Shown: positions 26,728 through 36,539, numbered from the stretch's first letter. The stretch is 64,000 nucleotides of DNA from Rhodobacteraceae bacterium EL53 (GCA_900313015.1 OMPR01000013.1:526725-590724); one strand, 5' to 3'. A program made the numbers and translations. The notes: a model not told the origin generated them from the letters alone.

Positions 26728-27360
26728 ATGGGAACATTAAACTTACCTGCCATTCGCGCACTTCGCCCTGCTTGGAACAAAGGCCGTATCGTCGGTCAGA
26801 AACGACCGTTGAAGCCAAAACACGTTTGGGCAATCCGCGTTCGGCTCGAACTCGCCGAGAACCACCGCGATCTTGCGTTGTTCAATATGGCAATCGACAG
26901 CAAGCTTCGCGGCTGCGATCTGGTAAAGATGAAAGTTATTGATGTGGTGGCATCTGGTCAAATCAAGGCGCGGGCCTCTGTGTTGCAGAGCAAGACACAG
27001 AAACCCGTTCGATTTGAGATTTCTGAAGGAACTAGGGCCTCCGTTGAAAGATGGATGGAGGATGAACTCATGGTAGGTTCAGAGTACCTTTGGCCCGGCC
27101 GGCTCCACGAAAGGTTACATATCTCAACGCGCCAGTATGCGCGGATCGTGCGAGATTGGGTATCGTCGATTGGTTTAGAGGCCAGCGCCTATGGCACGCA
27201 TTCAATGCGGCGAACCAAGGTTGCCCAAATCTACAAGAAGACCGGCAATCTTCGTGCGGTTCAACTTTTACTCGGGCATACCAAAATGGACAGCACCGTC
27301 AGGTATCTCGGTGTCGAACTTGAGGATGCTCTTGCTATTGCAGAAGCTATTGAAATCTAG
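26728..27360 (+). CDS. Short tyrosine-type recombinase
   Basis: A 210-residue site-specific recombinase that lacks the usual N-terminal arm-binding domain. Start at ATG 26728 (MGTLNLPAIRALRPAWNKGR) is supported by CGGAGG 7 bp upstream. Catalytic residues are visible: the first Arg in SKLRGCDLVKMKV, H-x-x-R in GTHSMRRTKVAQIY, and H...Y in LLGHTKMDSTVRYLGV. The family is widespread as single genes in alphaproteobacterial accessory regions. It lies about 4 kb from the tRNA gene at 31.3 kb. No att repeats could be found by eye. Confidence 0.88.
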   Translation: MGTLNLPAIRALRPAWNKGRIVGQKRPLKPKHVWAIRVRLELAENHRDLALFNMAIDSKLRGCDLVKMKVIDVVASGQIKARASVLQSKTQKPVRFEISEGTRASVERWMEDELMVGSEYLWPGRLHERLHISTRQYARIVRDWVSSIGLEASAYGTHSMRRTKVAQIYKKTGNLRAVQLLLGHTKMDSTVRYLGVELEDALAIAEAIEI

Positions 27361-27601
27361 AAATAAGGGCCGTCTTCTTGGACGGCTTACAGCCGCCAAT
27401 CGTCGGTCGATCTGAGGCCGTACCGCAGCTTGACCAGAACAGTCATTCGTTCATCTTGCAACACCTAGTCGGCTCAAACTACCCTACAGTCGCGCGGCGC
27501 CACTCAAATTTGCCCTGTCTTGCCATCCGATTTCAGATACTCTCGAAGGACCCTTGCTGTCCGTTACGTGGGGATAAACAGTTGTTGGCAAGGAGATTCC
27601 A

Positions 27602-30600
27602 ATGCGTGACATTGTTGATTGGCTGACCGAGCTTGGGTTGGCGAAGCATGCACCTTTGTTTGTTGAAGCTGAAATCGACTTTTCTACGCTCTCCGATATT
27701 GAAGAAGACGATCTGAAAGAACTCGGATTGCCACTCGGTCCTCGTAAAAAGATATGGGGCGCGATCAAACGACTGGGCGAAGTGAGCCAAACAGCCAGTA
27801 AGCCTCCAGTTGAAAGCCCCATTGCTGCAACGCCTACGGAAGCAACCTCAGCACAATCTGACGCTGAACGCCGCCATCTCACCGTCATGTTTGTCGATCT
27901 TGTCGGCTCCACCGAGATGGCAACGCGGATGGACGCCGAAGACATGCGTGATGTCATCACTAGTTACCAGAACACGGTGGCCGGTGTCGTCAGCCGCTAT
28001 GAGGGATTTGTTGCTAAGTTTATGGGTGATGGTGTGTTGTGTTATTTTGGCTGGCCACGCGCCAACGAGGATGACGCTGAACGCGCGGTGCGGGCCGGTC
28101 TGTCGATCATCGATGCCATCAAGAAAACCAAAACCCCCAACGGATTGCCCCTGTCCACCCGTGTCGGCATCGCAACCGGCGTCGTCATCGTCGGTGATCT
28201 AATCGGCAGCGGTGCAACGCAAGAGGCGGCGGTTGTGGGCAAAACGCCAAACCTCGCCGCGCGTCTTCAAGGCGTCGCGGGCCTGAACCAACTGGTGGTC
28301 GCTAATGAAACGCGACGACTGTTGGGCACGATCTTTGATCTTTCCACCCTCGGCGGGCAAGACTTGAAAGGCATTAGTGGTCCCGTCGATGCTTATCTGG
28401 TGGAGGGTGATGCTTCTGTCCAAAGCCGATTCGCCGCTCGTCAGTCCGGCGAGGTGACGCCCATTGTCGGGCGTGAGCGTGAGATCGAGTTGATGACCGA
28501 GCGTTGGGCGTTGGCCCGATCCGGCCAAGGTCAAATGGCAATTGTCAGCGGTGAGGCAGGCATAGGAAAATCGCGCATCACGCAGGCGGTCATCGACGAA
28601 GTCGCCAATTACGATCACACTCGGATCACCTTCCAGTGCTCACCCTATCACGCAGACAGTGCTTTCTACCCAGTTACGCAGCAAATGTCTTTTGCAGCGG
28701 GATTCGCACCATCAGACAGTCCTGATGTACGTTTGGATAAGCTAGAAAAGCTTCTTGGCACTGATCAGGATACACTGCGGCTGATGGCCCCACTACTCGA
28801 GCTTAACGGCGAGGCTCGGTATGGCGCGTTGGACATGACACCAGCCCAGCAGCGCGCACAGACGATGAAAGCGCTGGCTGGGCTGCTGGTGCAGCAGGCG
28901 CAAGATAAACCGGTTCTGCTGGTCTACGAAGACCTACACTGGGTCGATCCAACATCGCAGGAGCTGCTGGACATCCTGTTGGATCAGATCACCGATCAGC
29001 CAATCATGATTCTCGCAACAGCCCGCCCGACATTCGAGTATGGCTTTGGTGGGCATCCCATTGTCACAAAGTTCGTATTGAACCGTCTGGGCAAAGAGCA
29101 AATCGGCTCAATCGCGGCAAAACTAACCGGCGGCAAGGCATTGCCCAATGAGATCATGGAGATCATCGCACAACGCACCGATGGTGTGCCGTTGTTCGTC
29201 GAAGAGTTGACCAAGACGATCCTCGAATCCGGCGCACTCACGGAAGAAGGTGACCGTTTAGTGCTAGATGGCCCGCTCAGCTCCATCGCCATCCCCGCCA
29301 CGCTGCATGACAGTCTGATGGCACGGCTCGACAGACTGCAGCCGATCAAAGAGGTTGCGCAGACCGCCGCTTGTATTGGGCGGGAGTTCAGCCACGGGTT
29401 GCTTTCGAAAATCGCACTCCTGCCAGACGCCGAATTGTCCGAAGCTATGGAAGCTTTGATCGCAGCTGAGCTGGTTTACCGGCGCGGCCTGCCGCCCGAG
29501 GCGACATATCTGTTCAAGCACGCGCTGGTCCGTGACGCCGCTTATGAAAGCCTGCTGAAAGAACGACGCCGCGCAATCCACACCCGCATCCTGATCGCAC
29601 TAGAGGTTGACGCTGACACCGCCACCGAGGTTCTCGCCGTTCACGCAGAGGCTGCGAACCTGACAGACCGCGCCATCGATTTGTGGGAAATCGCTAGCAA
29701 AGCCGCTATCGCACGACCGGCGTTTGACGAGGCAATCTCACACCTTGGCAGGGCGATGACATTGATCGCACCCCAATTGGAAAACAACGATATCCCGTCG
29801 TTTGAACGCGCGCTTGCTCTGCAAGTGCCACTCAGTATGGCCTTTCTCTCCCGCAAGGGTCACGCGGCTGACGAAACACTAGAGGCCTTCGCAAAGGCTT
29901 TGGCCATGGCTAACAAGGTCGGCGAGACCCCGATGCGTTATTCAATCCTCTACGGATTATGGGTTAGTGCGGGAACCAGAGGGCAACACGCGGAGGCGTT
30001 ACGCAGCGCGGAGGCGCTTGTCGAGCTTACTGAAAATTCCCCGAATACGCCGCCAATGGTGGTTGCCAATCGGGTTGCGGCTGCCTCGCAATGGTTCATC
30101 GGGAATTATGCACAGTCCGATCGATATTTGAATGTCGCCTTTGCAAACTATGATCCTGTTGTACACGCGGGGCTCGCCAGCCAATTCGGACAGGATATCG
30201 GTGTAACGGCCCACCTGTTCAGAGCACTGAACTTGCTGGTTTTAGGACAGACAATCCGCGCCAATGCTCACATGGACGATGCAGAAAACGTCGCCAAATC
30301 AACCGGTCATATTCCGACAATCAGTTATGTTTTGGGGATGCGTCCCCTATACAGCCTGATATCCGGGGACGGCCTCGACGTAGAGCGATGCCTGAACGAA
30401 CTGGCACCGATTGCTCATGAACACGATCTAGGACTATGGCTGGCCTTTTTACCAGTCTTGACTGAAATCATGGCGGCGCAAAATGGTGACGAGACCAGCA
30501 TCGAAAGGTACCGCAAGGCGCACGAGAAACTTGCCACCACAAAGTTCAAAACAAATACATCCCACCTTCACATTGATTTTGCCCGATCAGTTCTGAAGAT

Positions 30601-30958
30601 GGGTCATCGTAACTACGCTGTCGATCTGGCGGCTGTGGCGCAGGACATGATCCAGGACACAGGCGAGAACGTCGCCTTGTCCAGCCTCCACAGATTACAA
30701 GCGGCGATAGCCCTAGATGTTGCCGACACAAAGACCGCCGAGAAATATCTCGGCAACGCCCTCAACGTTGCCCGGCAACAAGGTGGAAAACTATGGGAAC
30801 TGCGCGCTGCAATTGATCTCGCCCGTCTCTGGCATGAACAAGGCCGGATTGACGAAGCCATTGCCGTTCTTACCCCTGTCCACCAAAGCATTGCGGATGG
30901 GGACTGTCCTGATGATCAAGTGGCAGCGCGCGAGTTACTCGCGATCTTGGCTGGGTAG
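27602..30958 (+). CDS. SAM domain - class III nucleotidyl cyclase - AAA/STAND ATPase - TPR-like protein
   Basis: An 1118-residue multidomain signalling protein. Residues 1-60 form a SAM domain (VDWLTELGLAKHAPLFVEAE ... LGLPLGPRKKI). Residues about 90-265 form a class III adenylate/guanylate cyclase: metal-binding Asp in MFVDLVGSTEMA, second Asp in KFMGDGVLCYFG with the Lys expected for adenine, and the transition-state Asn/Arg in NLAARLQ. A P-loop ATPase follows (GEAGIGKS near 317-324; LLVYEDLHWVDPTSQELL as Walker B). The last 450 residues are helical repeats of TPR/MalT type. No membrane segment is seen, so it acts in the cytosol, probably making cAMP on an unknown signal. AAGGAGA precedes the ATG. 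It appears monocistronic. Confidence 0.88.
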   Translation: MRDIVDWLTELGLAKHAPLFVEAEIDFSTLSDIEEDDLKELGLPLGPRKKIWGAIKRLGEVSQTASKPPVESPIAATPTEATSAQSDAERRHLTVMFVDLVGSTEMATRMDAEDMRDVITSYQNTVAGVVSRYEGFVAKFMGDGVLCYFGWPRANEDDAERAVRAGLSIIDAIKKTKTPNGLPLSTRVGIATGVVIVGDLIGSGATQEAAVVGKTPNLAARLQGVAGLNQLVVANETRRLLGTIFDLSTLGGQDLKGISGPVDAYLVEGDASVQSRFAARQSGEVTPIVGREREIELMTERWALARSGQGQMAIVSGEAGIGKSRITQAVIDEVANYDHTRITFQCSPYHADSAFYPVTQQMSFAAGFAPSDSPDVRLDKLEKLLGTDQDTLRLMAPLLELNGEARYGALDMTPAQQRAQTMKALAGLLVQQAQDKPVLLVYEDLHWVDPTSQELLDILLDQITDQPIMILATARPTFEYGFGGHPIVTKFVLNRLGKEQIGSIAAKLTGGKALPNEIMEIIAQRTDGVPLFVEELTKTILESGALTEEGDRLVLDGPLSSIAIPATLHDSLMARLDRLQPIKEVAQTAACIGREFSHGLLSKIALLPDAELSEAMEALIAAELVYRRGLPPEATYLFKHALVRDAAYESLLKERRRAIHTRILIALEVDADTATEVLAVHAEAANLTDRAIDLWEIASKAAIARPAFDEAISHLGRAMTLIAPQLENNDIPSFERALALQVPLSMAFLSRKGHAADETLEAFAKALAMANKVGETPMRYSILYGLWVSAGTRGQHAEALRSAEALVELTENSPNTPPMVVANRVAAASQWFIGNYAQSDRYLNVAFANYDPVVHAGLASQFGQDIGVTAHLFRALNLLVLGQTIRANAHMDDAENVAKSTGHIPTISYVLGMRPLYSLISGDGLDVERCLNELAPIAHEHDLGLWLAFLPVLTEIMAAQNGDETSIERYRKAHEKLATTKFKTNTSHLHIDFARSVLKMGHRNYAVDLAAVAQDMIQDTGENVALSSLHRLQAAIALDVADTKTAEKYLGNALNVARQQGGKLWELRAAIDLARLWHEQGRIDEAIAVLTPVHQSIADGDCPDDQVAARELLAILAG

Positions 30959-31319
30959 CGCAGTTTTCGAAGGGTTAGGTCGTACTTCGTTTGCTGTGTT
31001 GGTTTAGTAAAAGGGACCTTGAGAGTCGGCTTCGGTAGCGCTTTGGTTGCTAAATCGCGCCTGCAGGGAAAGACCACATTCCGCCGAAGTGAGGGCCGTC
31101 ATGACCGCTTTGGGCTGTTGTAAGCCTTCAGTCGAGAATGAGCCGCTGCGGATATCCCTACGGTGCTAAGGCTGTAGCCTGTTAGGGGATCGGTAAATGA
31201 TAATTTTCGTCCAGAAGCCAGTTTACAATAATTCATAAGCTAGCGTGCTGCTAATGCAGAGCTTTACAGTTCCTATGAAAGCGAACTGACACATTTTTTA
31301 TTTTCATCGGGGAGGGAAG
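30959..31319. other. Gap between the cyclase-ATPase gene and the tRNA
   Basis: About 360 bp with no gene or RNA I can support; short frames only. It contains no visible copy of the tRNA 3' end. Confidence 0.4.
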
Positions 31320-31396
31320 TGGTGGCGGTACAGGGACTTGAACCCCGGACACGCGGATTATGATTCCGCTGCTCTAACCAACTGAGCTATACCGCC
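31320..31396 (-). tRNA. tRNA-Met (anticodon CAT)
   Basis: A 77-nt cloverleaf on the minus strand. Acceptor GGCGGTA pairs with TACCGCC, D-arm GCTCAGTTGGTTAGAGC, anticodon stem GCGGA/TCCGC with loop ATCATAA (anticodon CAT), T-arm with GGTTCAAGTCC, discriminator A and an encoded CCA. The GCGGAATCATAATCCGC anticodon arm is that of elongator tRNA-Met in alphaproteobacteria; a lysidine-modified tRNA-Ile with the same anticodon is less likely. Confidence 0.95.
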
Positions 31397-31508
31397 ATGG
31401 TGTGAGGGGCGATTTAAGCGACAGCGCAGGGCGGGTCAAGGGCATCCGTCGCTGAATCTCACATTTTGTGTAGAAAAATTTTGGCTGCTGGTTGAGGACC
31501 TTTGTTGG

Positions 31509-32486
31509 TTACGATGAGAGGCTGGCTGGCAGGCGGGTTGAGACGGAAACGCCGCGAATAAACCCTTCGCAATCGTCCAGCGCGGTGATGGGCAGCATAT
31601 GCCCCAGGCCGTCCAGTTTTTCGCAGCGCAGGCCGTATTGTTCCATCGACAGGCCTTGTTCGGCGATGGGGAGGATTGCGTCGTCGGTTCCGAACAGGAT
31701 GGCGCCGGGTGTGTGCAGTTCGCCGTAACGAGTTGATTGGTGTTCGATGCTAATATCTGCGCCGACCGCGTCTGCTGAAGCGGCGACAAACGCCTTGGGG
31801 CGGAGGCCAAGCGCGCCGCCGGCCCGGTCAAGAAAATCCTCGGGGCAGGGTTCGGGGGCAAATACGGCGGTCAGCGCGGCTGAGGCCGTGTGCTGGGCCA
31901 TCGGGACGGCGATTGTGTTGGCTAAGGCGCGGCGCACAAAGGGTGAGCGGATCTGCAGCGGTTTGAACACGTCAGGGGCACCGCGCAGCGGGTGGGTCAG
32001 GGGGGCAAGCAGGGCCAATCCGGCAATCCAGCGGGGATTGTCTAATGCGATGGCCAACGCCACTGCGCCGCCTAAAGAATGCCCTACCAGAACGGGGTCT
32101 TTGGCCTCTTTAAGGGTCAGGAACTCGGCAATCATGCGGGCCTGTTCGGGCAGGGTGGCAAGGTCGTCTGAGGCGCGTGTGGAGTACCCGCAGCCAGGAC
32201 GATCCAACGCGATGACGTGGTGATCTTGAGACAAGCGTTTGACGAGGCCATAGGTGAAGTGCTGCAATTGCCCGGACAACCCATGGATCAGCACCAGCGT
32301 CTGCTTTTTAGGGTTTCCTGCCTCGACATAATGGATTGACCCGTCTTGTACAATTTGGATCTGACCGGCTTGCGGCGTGAGGACTTCCCCCAGCCGTGCC
32401 AGTTTGCGTGTCCAGAAAAAGGACAGTGTCAGGCCTGCTAGCAGAAGTACCGTTAGCGTGCCCAAAACAGACAGGAGGATGGTCAT
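31509..32486 (-). CDS. Alpha/beta hydrolase, membrane-anchored
   Basis: A 325-residue alpha/beta hydrolase with one N-terminal membrane segment (MTILLSVLGTLTVLLLAGLTLSF). The oxyanion region is VLIHGLSGQLQHF, the nucleophile elbow GHSLGGAVALA, and the acid and His are in FGTDDAILP and GLGHMLPI. It resembles ester or C-C bond hydrolases of aromatic degradation, but the substrate is unknown. The start is taken as 32486, which begins the membrane segment; an in-frame ATG at 32540 would give 18 more residues. It follows paaX by 64 bp on the same strand, so the two probably form an operon. Confidence 0.85.
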   Translation of the reverse strand: MTILLSVLGTLTVLLLAGLTLSFFWTRKLARLGEVLTPQAGQIQIVQDGSIHYVEAGNPKKQTLVLIHGLSGQLQHFTYGLVKRLSQDHHVIALDRPGCGYSTRASDDLATLPEQARMIAEFLTLKEAKDPVLVGHSLGGAVALAIALDNPRWIAGLALLAPLTHPLRGAPDVFKPLQIRSPFVRRALANTIAVPMAQHTASAALTAVFAPEPCPEDFLDRAGGALGLRPKAFVAASADAVGADISIEHQSTRYGELHTPGAILFGTDDAILPIAEQGLSMEQYGLRCEKLDGLGHMLPITALDDCEGFIRGVSVSTRLPASLSS

Positions 32487-32550
32487 TTGACGGTTGTCTC
32501 CGCAATGGCTTGGGGATCGGATCCCGGCGGTTTCTGTCACGCAGCAAGAC

Positions 32551-33360
32551 TTAGTCCAGCTTGTTCAGGGCGTCCAGTGTCGGAAAGGAAAGGGTGTCTA
32601 GCAGGCGGAAAACCTCGAACCGGCAATCGGGGCCGGCCCAGCCGCTTGGGAAAAAGGCGCGCGGCAGGCCGGGATGGCGCAGGACCACACGCCGCCACCG
32701 GTGGATTAGAAGCGTGCGCAGAGCGGCGATTTCCCACGCGGTTGGATGTGCGTCTTGTGGCCGGTTTAGGGTCACGCTTTTTGCCGCGTCGCGCAGGTCC
32801 TTGCAGGCAAGGATCAGGTCGGGGGGGCAGAGCCGGGTTTTCAGCCAATCGGGCACGGATCGTGCGGTGGCTTCGAATGCGACCAGATCATCGCAGTTCT
32901 TGGGCAGCGGGCCAGAGCCTAGGGCGACAGTGCGCCCGATGCTTATGTAATTCTCGGCCAGCAACAGGTCATCCAGTGTATGAATGCCGGGGCCGTCTTC
33001 GGCGATCAGGATGTGCCAGTCTTTCGGGATTTCTGGCGCGCGATTATAGATGCGAGGGGTGACTTTGGCGGATTGAGCGCGGCCAAAGTCGGTCAGGAAA
33101 TGCACTGAGGCCCGCCCCGAACGGGTGCTTTCGATCCAACCATCTTTGCGCAGGCGATGCAGGGCAACGCGCATGGCCTCGGGTTTGATACCCATGGGCT
33201 GAATGATCCGGGTCAGCGCCCCGCCAGAGATACGATCGCCGGGCTGTTGGGCCAGATCACCAAACAGGGACACGATCAAGGACCAGACCCGCTGGTTTTG
33301 CGGATCGGTCAGGCGGGTGACAGAGGTTTGAAACCAGATGATTTGGGTCGTCATACCCAT
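32551..33360 (-). CDS. paaX: PaaX family transcriptional regulator
   Basis: A 269-residue regulator with the PaaX-type N-terminal winged helix (VWSLIVSLFGDLAQQ ... ALTRIIQPMGIKPEAMRVALHRLRKDGWIES) and the PaaX C-terminal domain (KDWHILIAEDGPGIHTLDDLL). In enterobacteria PaaX represses paa genes and is released by phenylacetyl-CoA. Its position 1 kb from paaZ supports a role here, although a TetR regulator lies within the cluster as well. An imperfect inverted repeat (TTTAAGGTG 33363-33371, CACCTTTAA 33403-33411) just upstream could be its own operator. Confidence 0.88.
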   Translation of the reverse strand: MGMTTQIIWFQTSVTRLTDPQNQRVWSLIVSLFGDLAQQPGDRISGGALTRIIQPMGIKPEAMRVALHRLRKDGWIESTRSGRASVHFLTDFGRAQSAKVTPRIYNRAPEIPKDWHILIAEDGPGIHTLDDLLLAENYISIGRTVALGSGPLPKNCDDLVAFEATARSVPDWLKTRLCPPDLILACKDLRDAAKSVTLNRPQDAHPTAWEIAALRTLLIHRWRRVVLRHPGLPRAFFPSGWAGPDCRFEVFRLLDTLSFPTLDALNKLD

Positions 33361-33714
33361 AGTTTAAGGTGCACCGTCGCCGGGCGCCATGAGAAAAGCG
33401 GACACCTTTAAGAGACAAGTCATGCTTTCGTCAGGCTAATCTTGGTAGCTGACTCTCAAGTTGGGCTGGGTGGATGCTGCGCTGTTCCACAAGGCTAACC
33501 TGAACTCGGCGCTCATCAAGCGAGCCGCAAAAATTGAAATATTTGTCTATCGCTCTAAACTAGCAAGATATCGTGAAACGGAAAAATCAGCCTGAACGAC
33601 CTTTCATTATGGAAAAGGCCGAGAGGGGACCCGGCAATTAGAGGTCAAGTCAGGCCTAAGTTTGGGTGATCCTTTCTGTTTTAATGAAACACTTTGAATG
33701 ATGTGGATCTCACT
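33361..33714. other. Intergenic region upstream of paaX and of the secreted protein gene
   Basis: Divergent intergenic region of about 350 bp. Apart from the TTTAAGGTG/CACCTTTAA inverted repeat close to paaX I see no gene or RNA in it. Confidence 0.4.
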
Positions 33715-34299
33715 ATGCTAAAGAAAACTCTCTTACCTTTTCTGTTTCTGTCCATGCCAGCGCTTGCCGATATCTCTGATGAAGCGAATGCCTGCATTGA
33801 TGAGCTGACCTCGCGTTTTGGAAACGTGGGTGGCGAGGTGTTGGGGCAAGAATTCAGCGAAGCAGCGATCATGGTGCGTTTGCGTGATGGGAACGGTGTT
33901 ATGTATGAATGCATCGTCTGGTCTGGTCCGGAGGTCGCAGATCTGAGGCGTGTTGGCGATGAGGGGGCGGTATCGGCTGACAACGTGTCCGGCGAACAGC
34001 GGGTTAAATTCGCAGCAGGAGAGAGTGGCATGGCCACAAGCGGGACGCTTCAATCCGGCACTTCGGTACGCTACATTCTTGGTGCCAGCGATGGGCAGTT
34101 TCTGAATGTGGATGTCGGGTCTCGCGGTGGGGCCCTTGATTACAAGATTTTCAATCCCGATGGATCGATGCTGTTGGATCTGATTTCGTCTGAAAAACCG
34201 TATCGTGGCCAACTCTGGCAGTCGGGGGATCATATTGTAGAAGTGGTCAATGCAGGGGCGCAGCCGGTCACGTTCGATATTGGTGTCGGCATTGACTAG
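33715..34299 (+). CDS. Secreted protein of unknown function
   Basis: A 194-residue exported protein with a signal peptide (MLKKTLLPFLFLSMPALADIS). The mature part has an N-terminal segment with two Cys that could form a disulfide (NACIDEL and MYECIVW) and a C-terminal beta-rich domain (GTLQSGTSVRYILGASDGQFLNVDV ... DHIVEVVNAGAQPVTFDIGVGID) of the kind found in bacterial pre-peptidase or inhibitor-like domains. I do not recognise the family. The ATG at 33715 is preferred because the signal peptide begins there; an ATG 21 bp upstream is possible. Confidence 0.72.
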   Translation: MLKKTLLPFLFLSMPALADISDEANACIDELTSRFGNVGGEVLGQEFSEAAIMVRLRDGNGVMYECIVWSGPEVADLRRVGDEGAVSADNVSGEQRVKFAAGESGMATSGTLQSGTSVRYILGASDGQFLNVDVGSRGGALDYKIFNPDGSMLLDLISSEKPYRGQLWQSGDHIVEVVNAGAQPVTFDIGVGID

Positions 34300-34416
34300 G
34301 CAAAAACCAGTTCCATCTACATCCCTTACTAGATGGCTTTATCTGGCTTCAGGTTCGCGGTTCATAGCGTGGACGCAGAGCTATAGGTCAACAGGTTTCA
34401 ACCTTTGACAGCAAGT

Positions 34417-34444
34417 GAGGGCCCTTAGGTGTATCAGGGCCCTC
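34417..34444. terminator. Bidirectional terminator between the secreted protein gene and paaZ
   Basis: Perfect 9-bp arms GAGGGCCCT and AGGGCCCTC around a 10-base loop, between two convergent stop codons. The plus-strand side continues with TTGTTGG, the minus side with ACTTGCTG. Confidence 0.65.
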
Positions 34445-34451
34445 TTGTTGG

Positions 34452-36482
34452 TCAGTAGGCGTTCATAGTCAGCAGTTCGTATTCTGCGACCATTTCATCA
34501 TTCTGATTGGTGAGGGTGACGTGCCAGCGGACCTCGCCGTATTCATCGGTGCGCTGGGTCTTTTTCTTGACGCTGAGACGCACCTTGATGCTGTCGCCGG
34601 CGCTGACGGGTTTCATAAAGCGCAGATTATCAAGGCCGGTGTTGGCCAGAACAGGGCCTTCGTTGGGCTCCACGAACAGACCCGCAGCAAAGCTGAGCAG
34701 CAGATAGCCATGCGCGACACGACCGGGAAAGAACGGGTTCCGCTTGGCGGCCTCGTCATCCATGTGGGCATAAAACGTGTCGCCGGTGAATTTGGCGAAT
34801 AGTTCGATGTCGTCCAAAGTAACTGTGCGCGATGCAGTGTTCAGCGTTTCACCAATCGACAACTCACCATATTTGCGCGTGAACGGGTGCGCGGTTGCCT
34901 TGATCTCGGGCGTGCCGGGGACCCAGCGTTCGCCAATTGCGGTCAGCATCTCGGGCGAGCCTTGGATCGCGGTGCGCTGCATGTAGTGTTTTACACCGCG
35001 TACGCCGCCCATTTCTTCGCCGCCACCGGCGCGACCGGGGCCGCCATGCACCATGTGGGGCAGGGGAGAGCCGTGACCGGTGGATTCCTTCATCGAGTCG
35101 CGATTGTTTATGTAGATCCGACCGTGATAGGCGCCCGAACCCAAAACCACGTCGCGGGCAACGGTGGGATCGTGGGTTATGACCGAGGTCACGAGCGATC
35201 CTTGACCGCGGTTGGCCAACGCGATGGCATGGTCCAGATCGCGGTAACCCATGACGGTAGAGACGGGGCCGAAGGCTTCGGTGTCGTGGACCCGCTGCGC
35301 GTTGTCGGGATCGGCGCAATGGAACAACATCGGCGGCAGGAATGCGCCTTTGTCTTTGTCTGCCCCTTGGACGTCAAAGTTCTCGGGGTCGCCAAAGACG
35401 CGCTCGGCCTCTTGGCCAAGGATCGCGGCTTTTTCCAGAACATCGTGTTTTTGACCGTTTGAGATGAGTGCACCCATACGGGTGGTGTCTAGACGCGGAT
35501 CACCGATGGTGATTTTTGCCAGACGTGCGGACAGGGCTTCGATCACCGCTTGCGTGGTGGTTTCGGGTGCGATGATGCGGCGAATGGCGGTACATTTTTG
35601 ACCGGCTTTGGCGGTCATCTCGCGGCTGACTTCTTTGATGAACAGATCGAACTCCGGCGTGCCGGGCTCAGCGTCAGGTCCCAGAATGGATGCGTTCAGG
35701 CTGTCTTGCTCGGCCACAAAGCGCACAGCGTTGTTCAGGATCACCGGGTTTGACCGCAGCATTAGCGCGGTATTGGCTGAACCGGTAAAGCTGACCACGT
35801 CCTGCATGCCGAGATGATCGAGCATATCGCCCAGACCGCCCGAGACCAGTTGCAGTGCGCCGGGTGGCAGGATGCCTGCGTCCAGCATGATTTTCACGGC
35901 CAGCTCGGTCACATAGCAGCTGTTGGTGGCGGGTTTGACGATTGCAGGGACACCGGCCAGCAAAGTGGGGGCCAGTTTTTCCAACATACCCCAGACGGGG
36001 AAGTTGAATGCGTTGATATGTACGGCCACACCCTGCAGCGGGGTGCAGACGTGCTGACCAAGGAAAGTGCCATTGCGGCTGAGTTGTTCCAGATCGCCGT
36101 CCAGATAGACGTGTCCATCGGGCATTTCACGACGTCCTTTGGAGGCAAACACAAACATGGTGCCGATGCCGCCGTCGATATCGATCATGTGATCGCTTTG
36201 AATCGCGCCGGTGTTAAAGCTGAGATCGTAGAGCGCTTGTTTCTGCGCACCCAAAGCGTTGGCCAGTGCTTTGATCATCTTGGCGCGCTCATGGAATGTC
36301 ATTTTGCGCAGGGCGGGGCCACCCACTGTGCGGGCGTAATCCAACATGCCCTGCACATCGAGTGAGCTGTTGCCAGCTGTGGCAAAGGCTTCGCCTGTGA
36401 TGGCGGAGGCGATGGTGCGGGCGCCTGCATCTGGGGTGATCCATTCACCGGCTGCAAAGCTGGAAATCTGTTGTAGGGTCAT
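34452..36482 (-). CDS. paaZ: Bifunctional oxepin-CoA hydrolase/3-oxo-5,6-dehydrosuberyl-CoA semialdehyde dehydrogenase PaaZ
   Basis: Opens the oxepin-CoA ring and oxidises the resulting aldehyde with NADP in the aerobic phenylacetate pathway. The 676-residue protein is full length. The N-terminal aldehyde dehydrogenase domain (1-520) shows VHINAFNFPVWGMLEKLAPTLL, FTGSANTALM, and the catalytic Cys in AGQKCTAIRR. The C-terminal MaoC-type hydratase domain (about 545-676) has FAKFTGDTFYAHMDDEAA and FPGRVAHGYLLLSF, where the Asp and His form the active site. AGGAGAGG precedes the ATG. It is transcribed alone, with a candidate PaaR operator 57 bp upstream. Confidence 0.95.
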   Translation of the reverse strand: MTLQQISSFAAGEWITPDAGARTIASAITGEAFATAGNSSLDVQGMLDYARTVGGPALRKMTFHERAKMIKALANALGAQKQALYDLSFNTGAIQSDHMIDIDGGIGTMFVFASKGRREMPDGHVYLDGDLEQLSRNGTFLGQHVCTPLQGVAVHINAFNFPVWGMLEKLAPTLLAGVPAIVKPATNSCYVTELAVKIMLDAGILPPGALQLVSGGLGDMLDHLGMQDVVSFTGSANTALMLRSNPVILNNAVRFVAEQDSLNASILGPDAEPGTPEFDLFIKEVSREMTAKAGQKCTAIRRIIAPETTTQAVIEALSARLAKITIGDPRLDTTRMGALISNGQKHDVLEKAAILGQEAERVFGDPENFDVQGADKDKGAFLPPMLFHCADPDNAQRVHDTEAFGPVSTVMGYRDLDHAIALANRGQGSLVTSVITHDPTVARDVVLGSGAYHGRIYINNRDSMKESTGHGSPLPHMVHGGPGRAGGGEEMGGVRGVKHYMQRTAIQGSPEMLTAIGERWVPGTPEIKATAHPFTRKYGELSIGETLNTASRTVTLDDIELFAKFTGDTFYAHMDDEAAKRNPFFPGRVAHGYLLLSFAAGLFVEPNEGPVLANTGLDNLRFMKPVSAGDSIKVRLSVKKKTQRTDEYGEVRWHVTLTNQNDEMVAEYELLTMNAY

Positions 36483-36539
36483 GGGACCTCTCCTGTTTCG
36501 AGTCAGGCAAATGTACGCCCGGTTGGAGGTATGATATTA

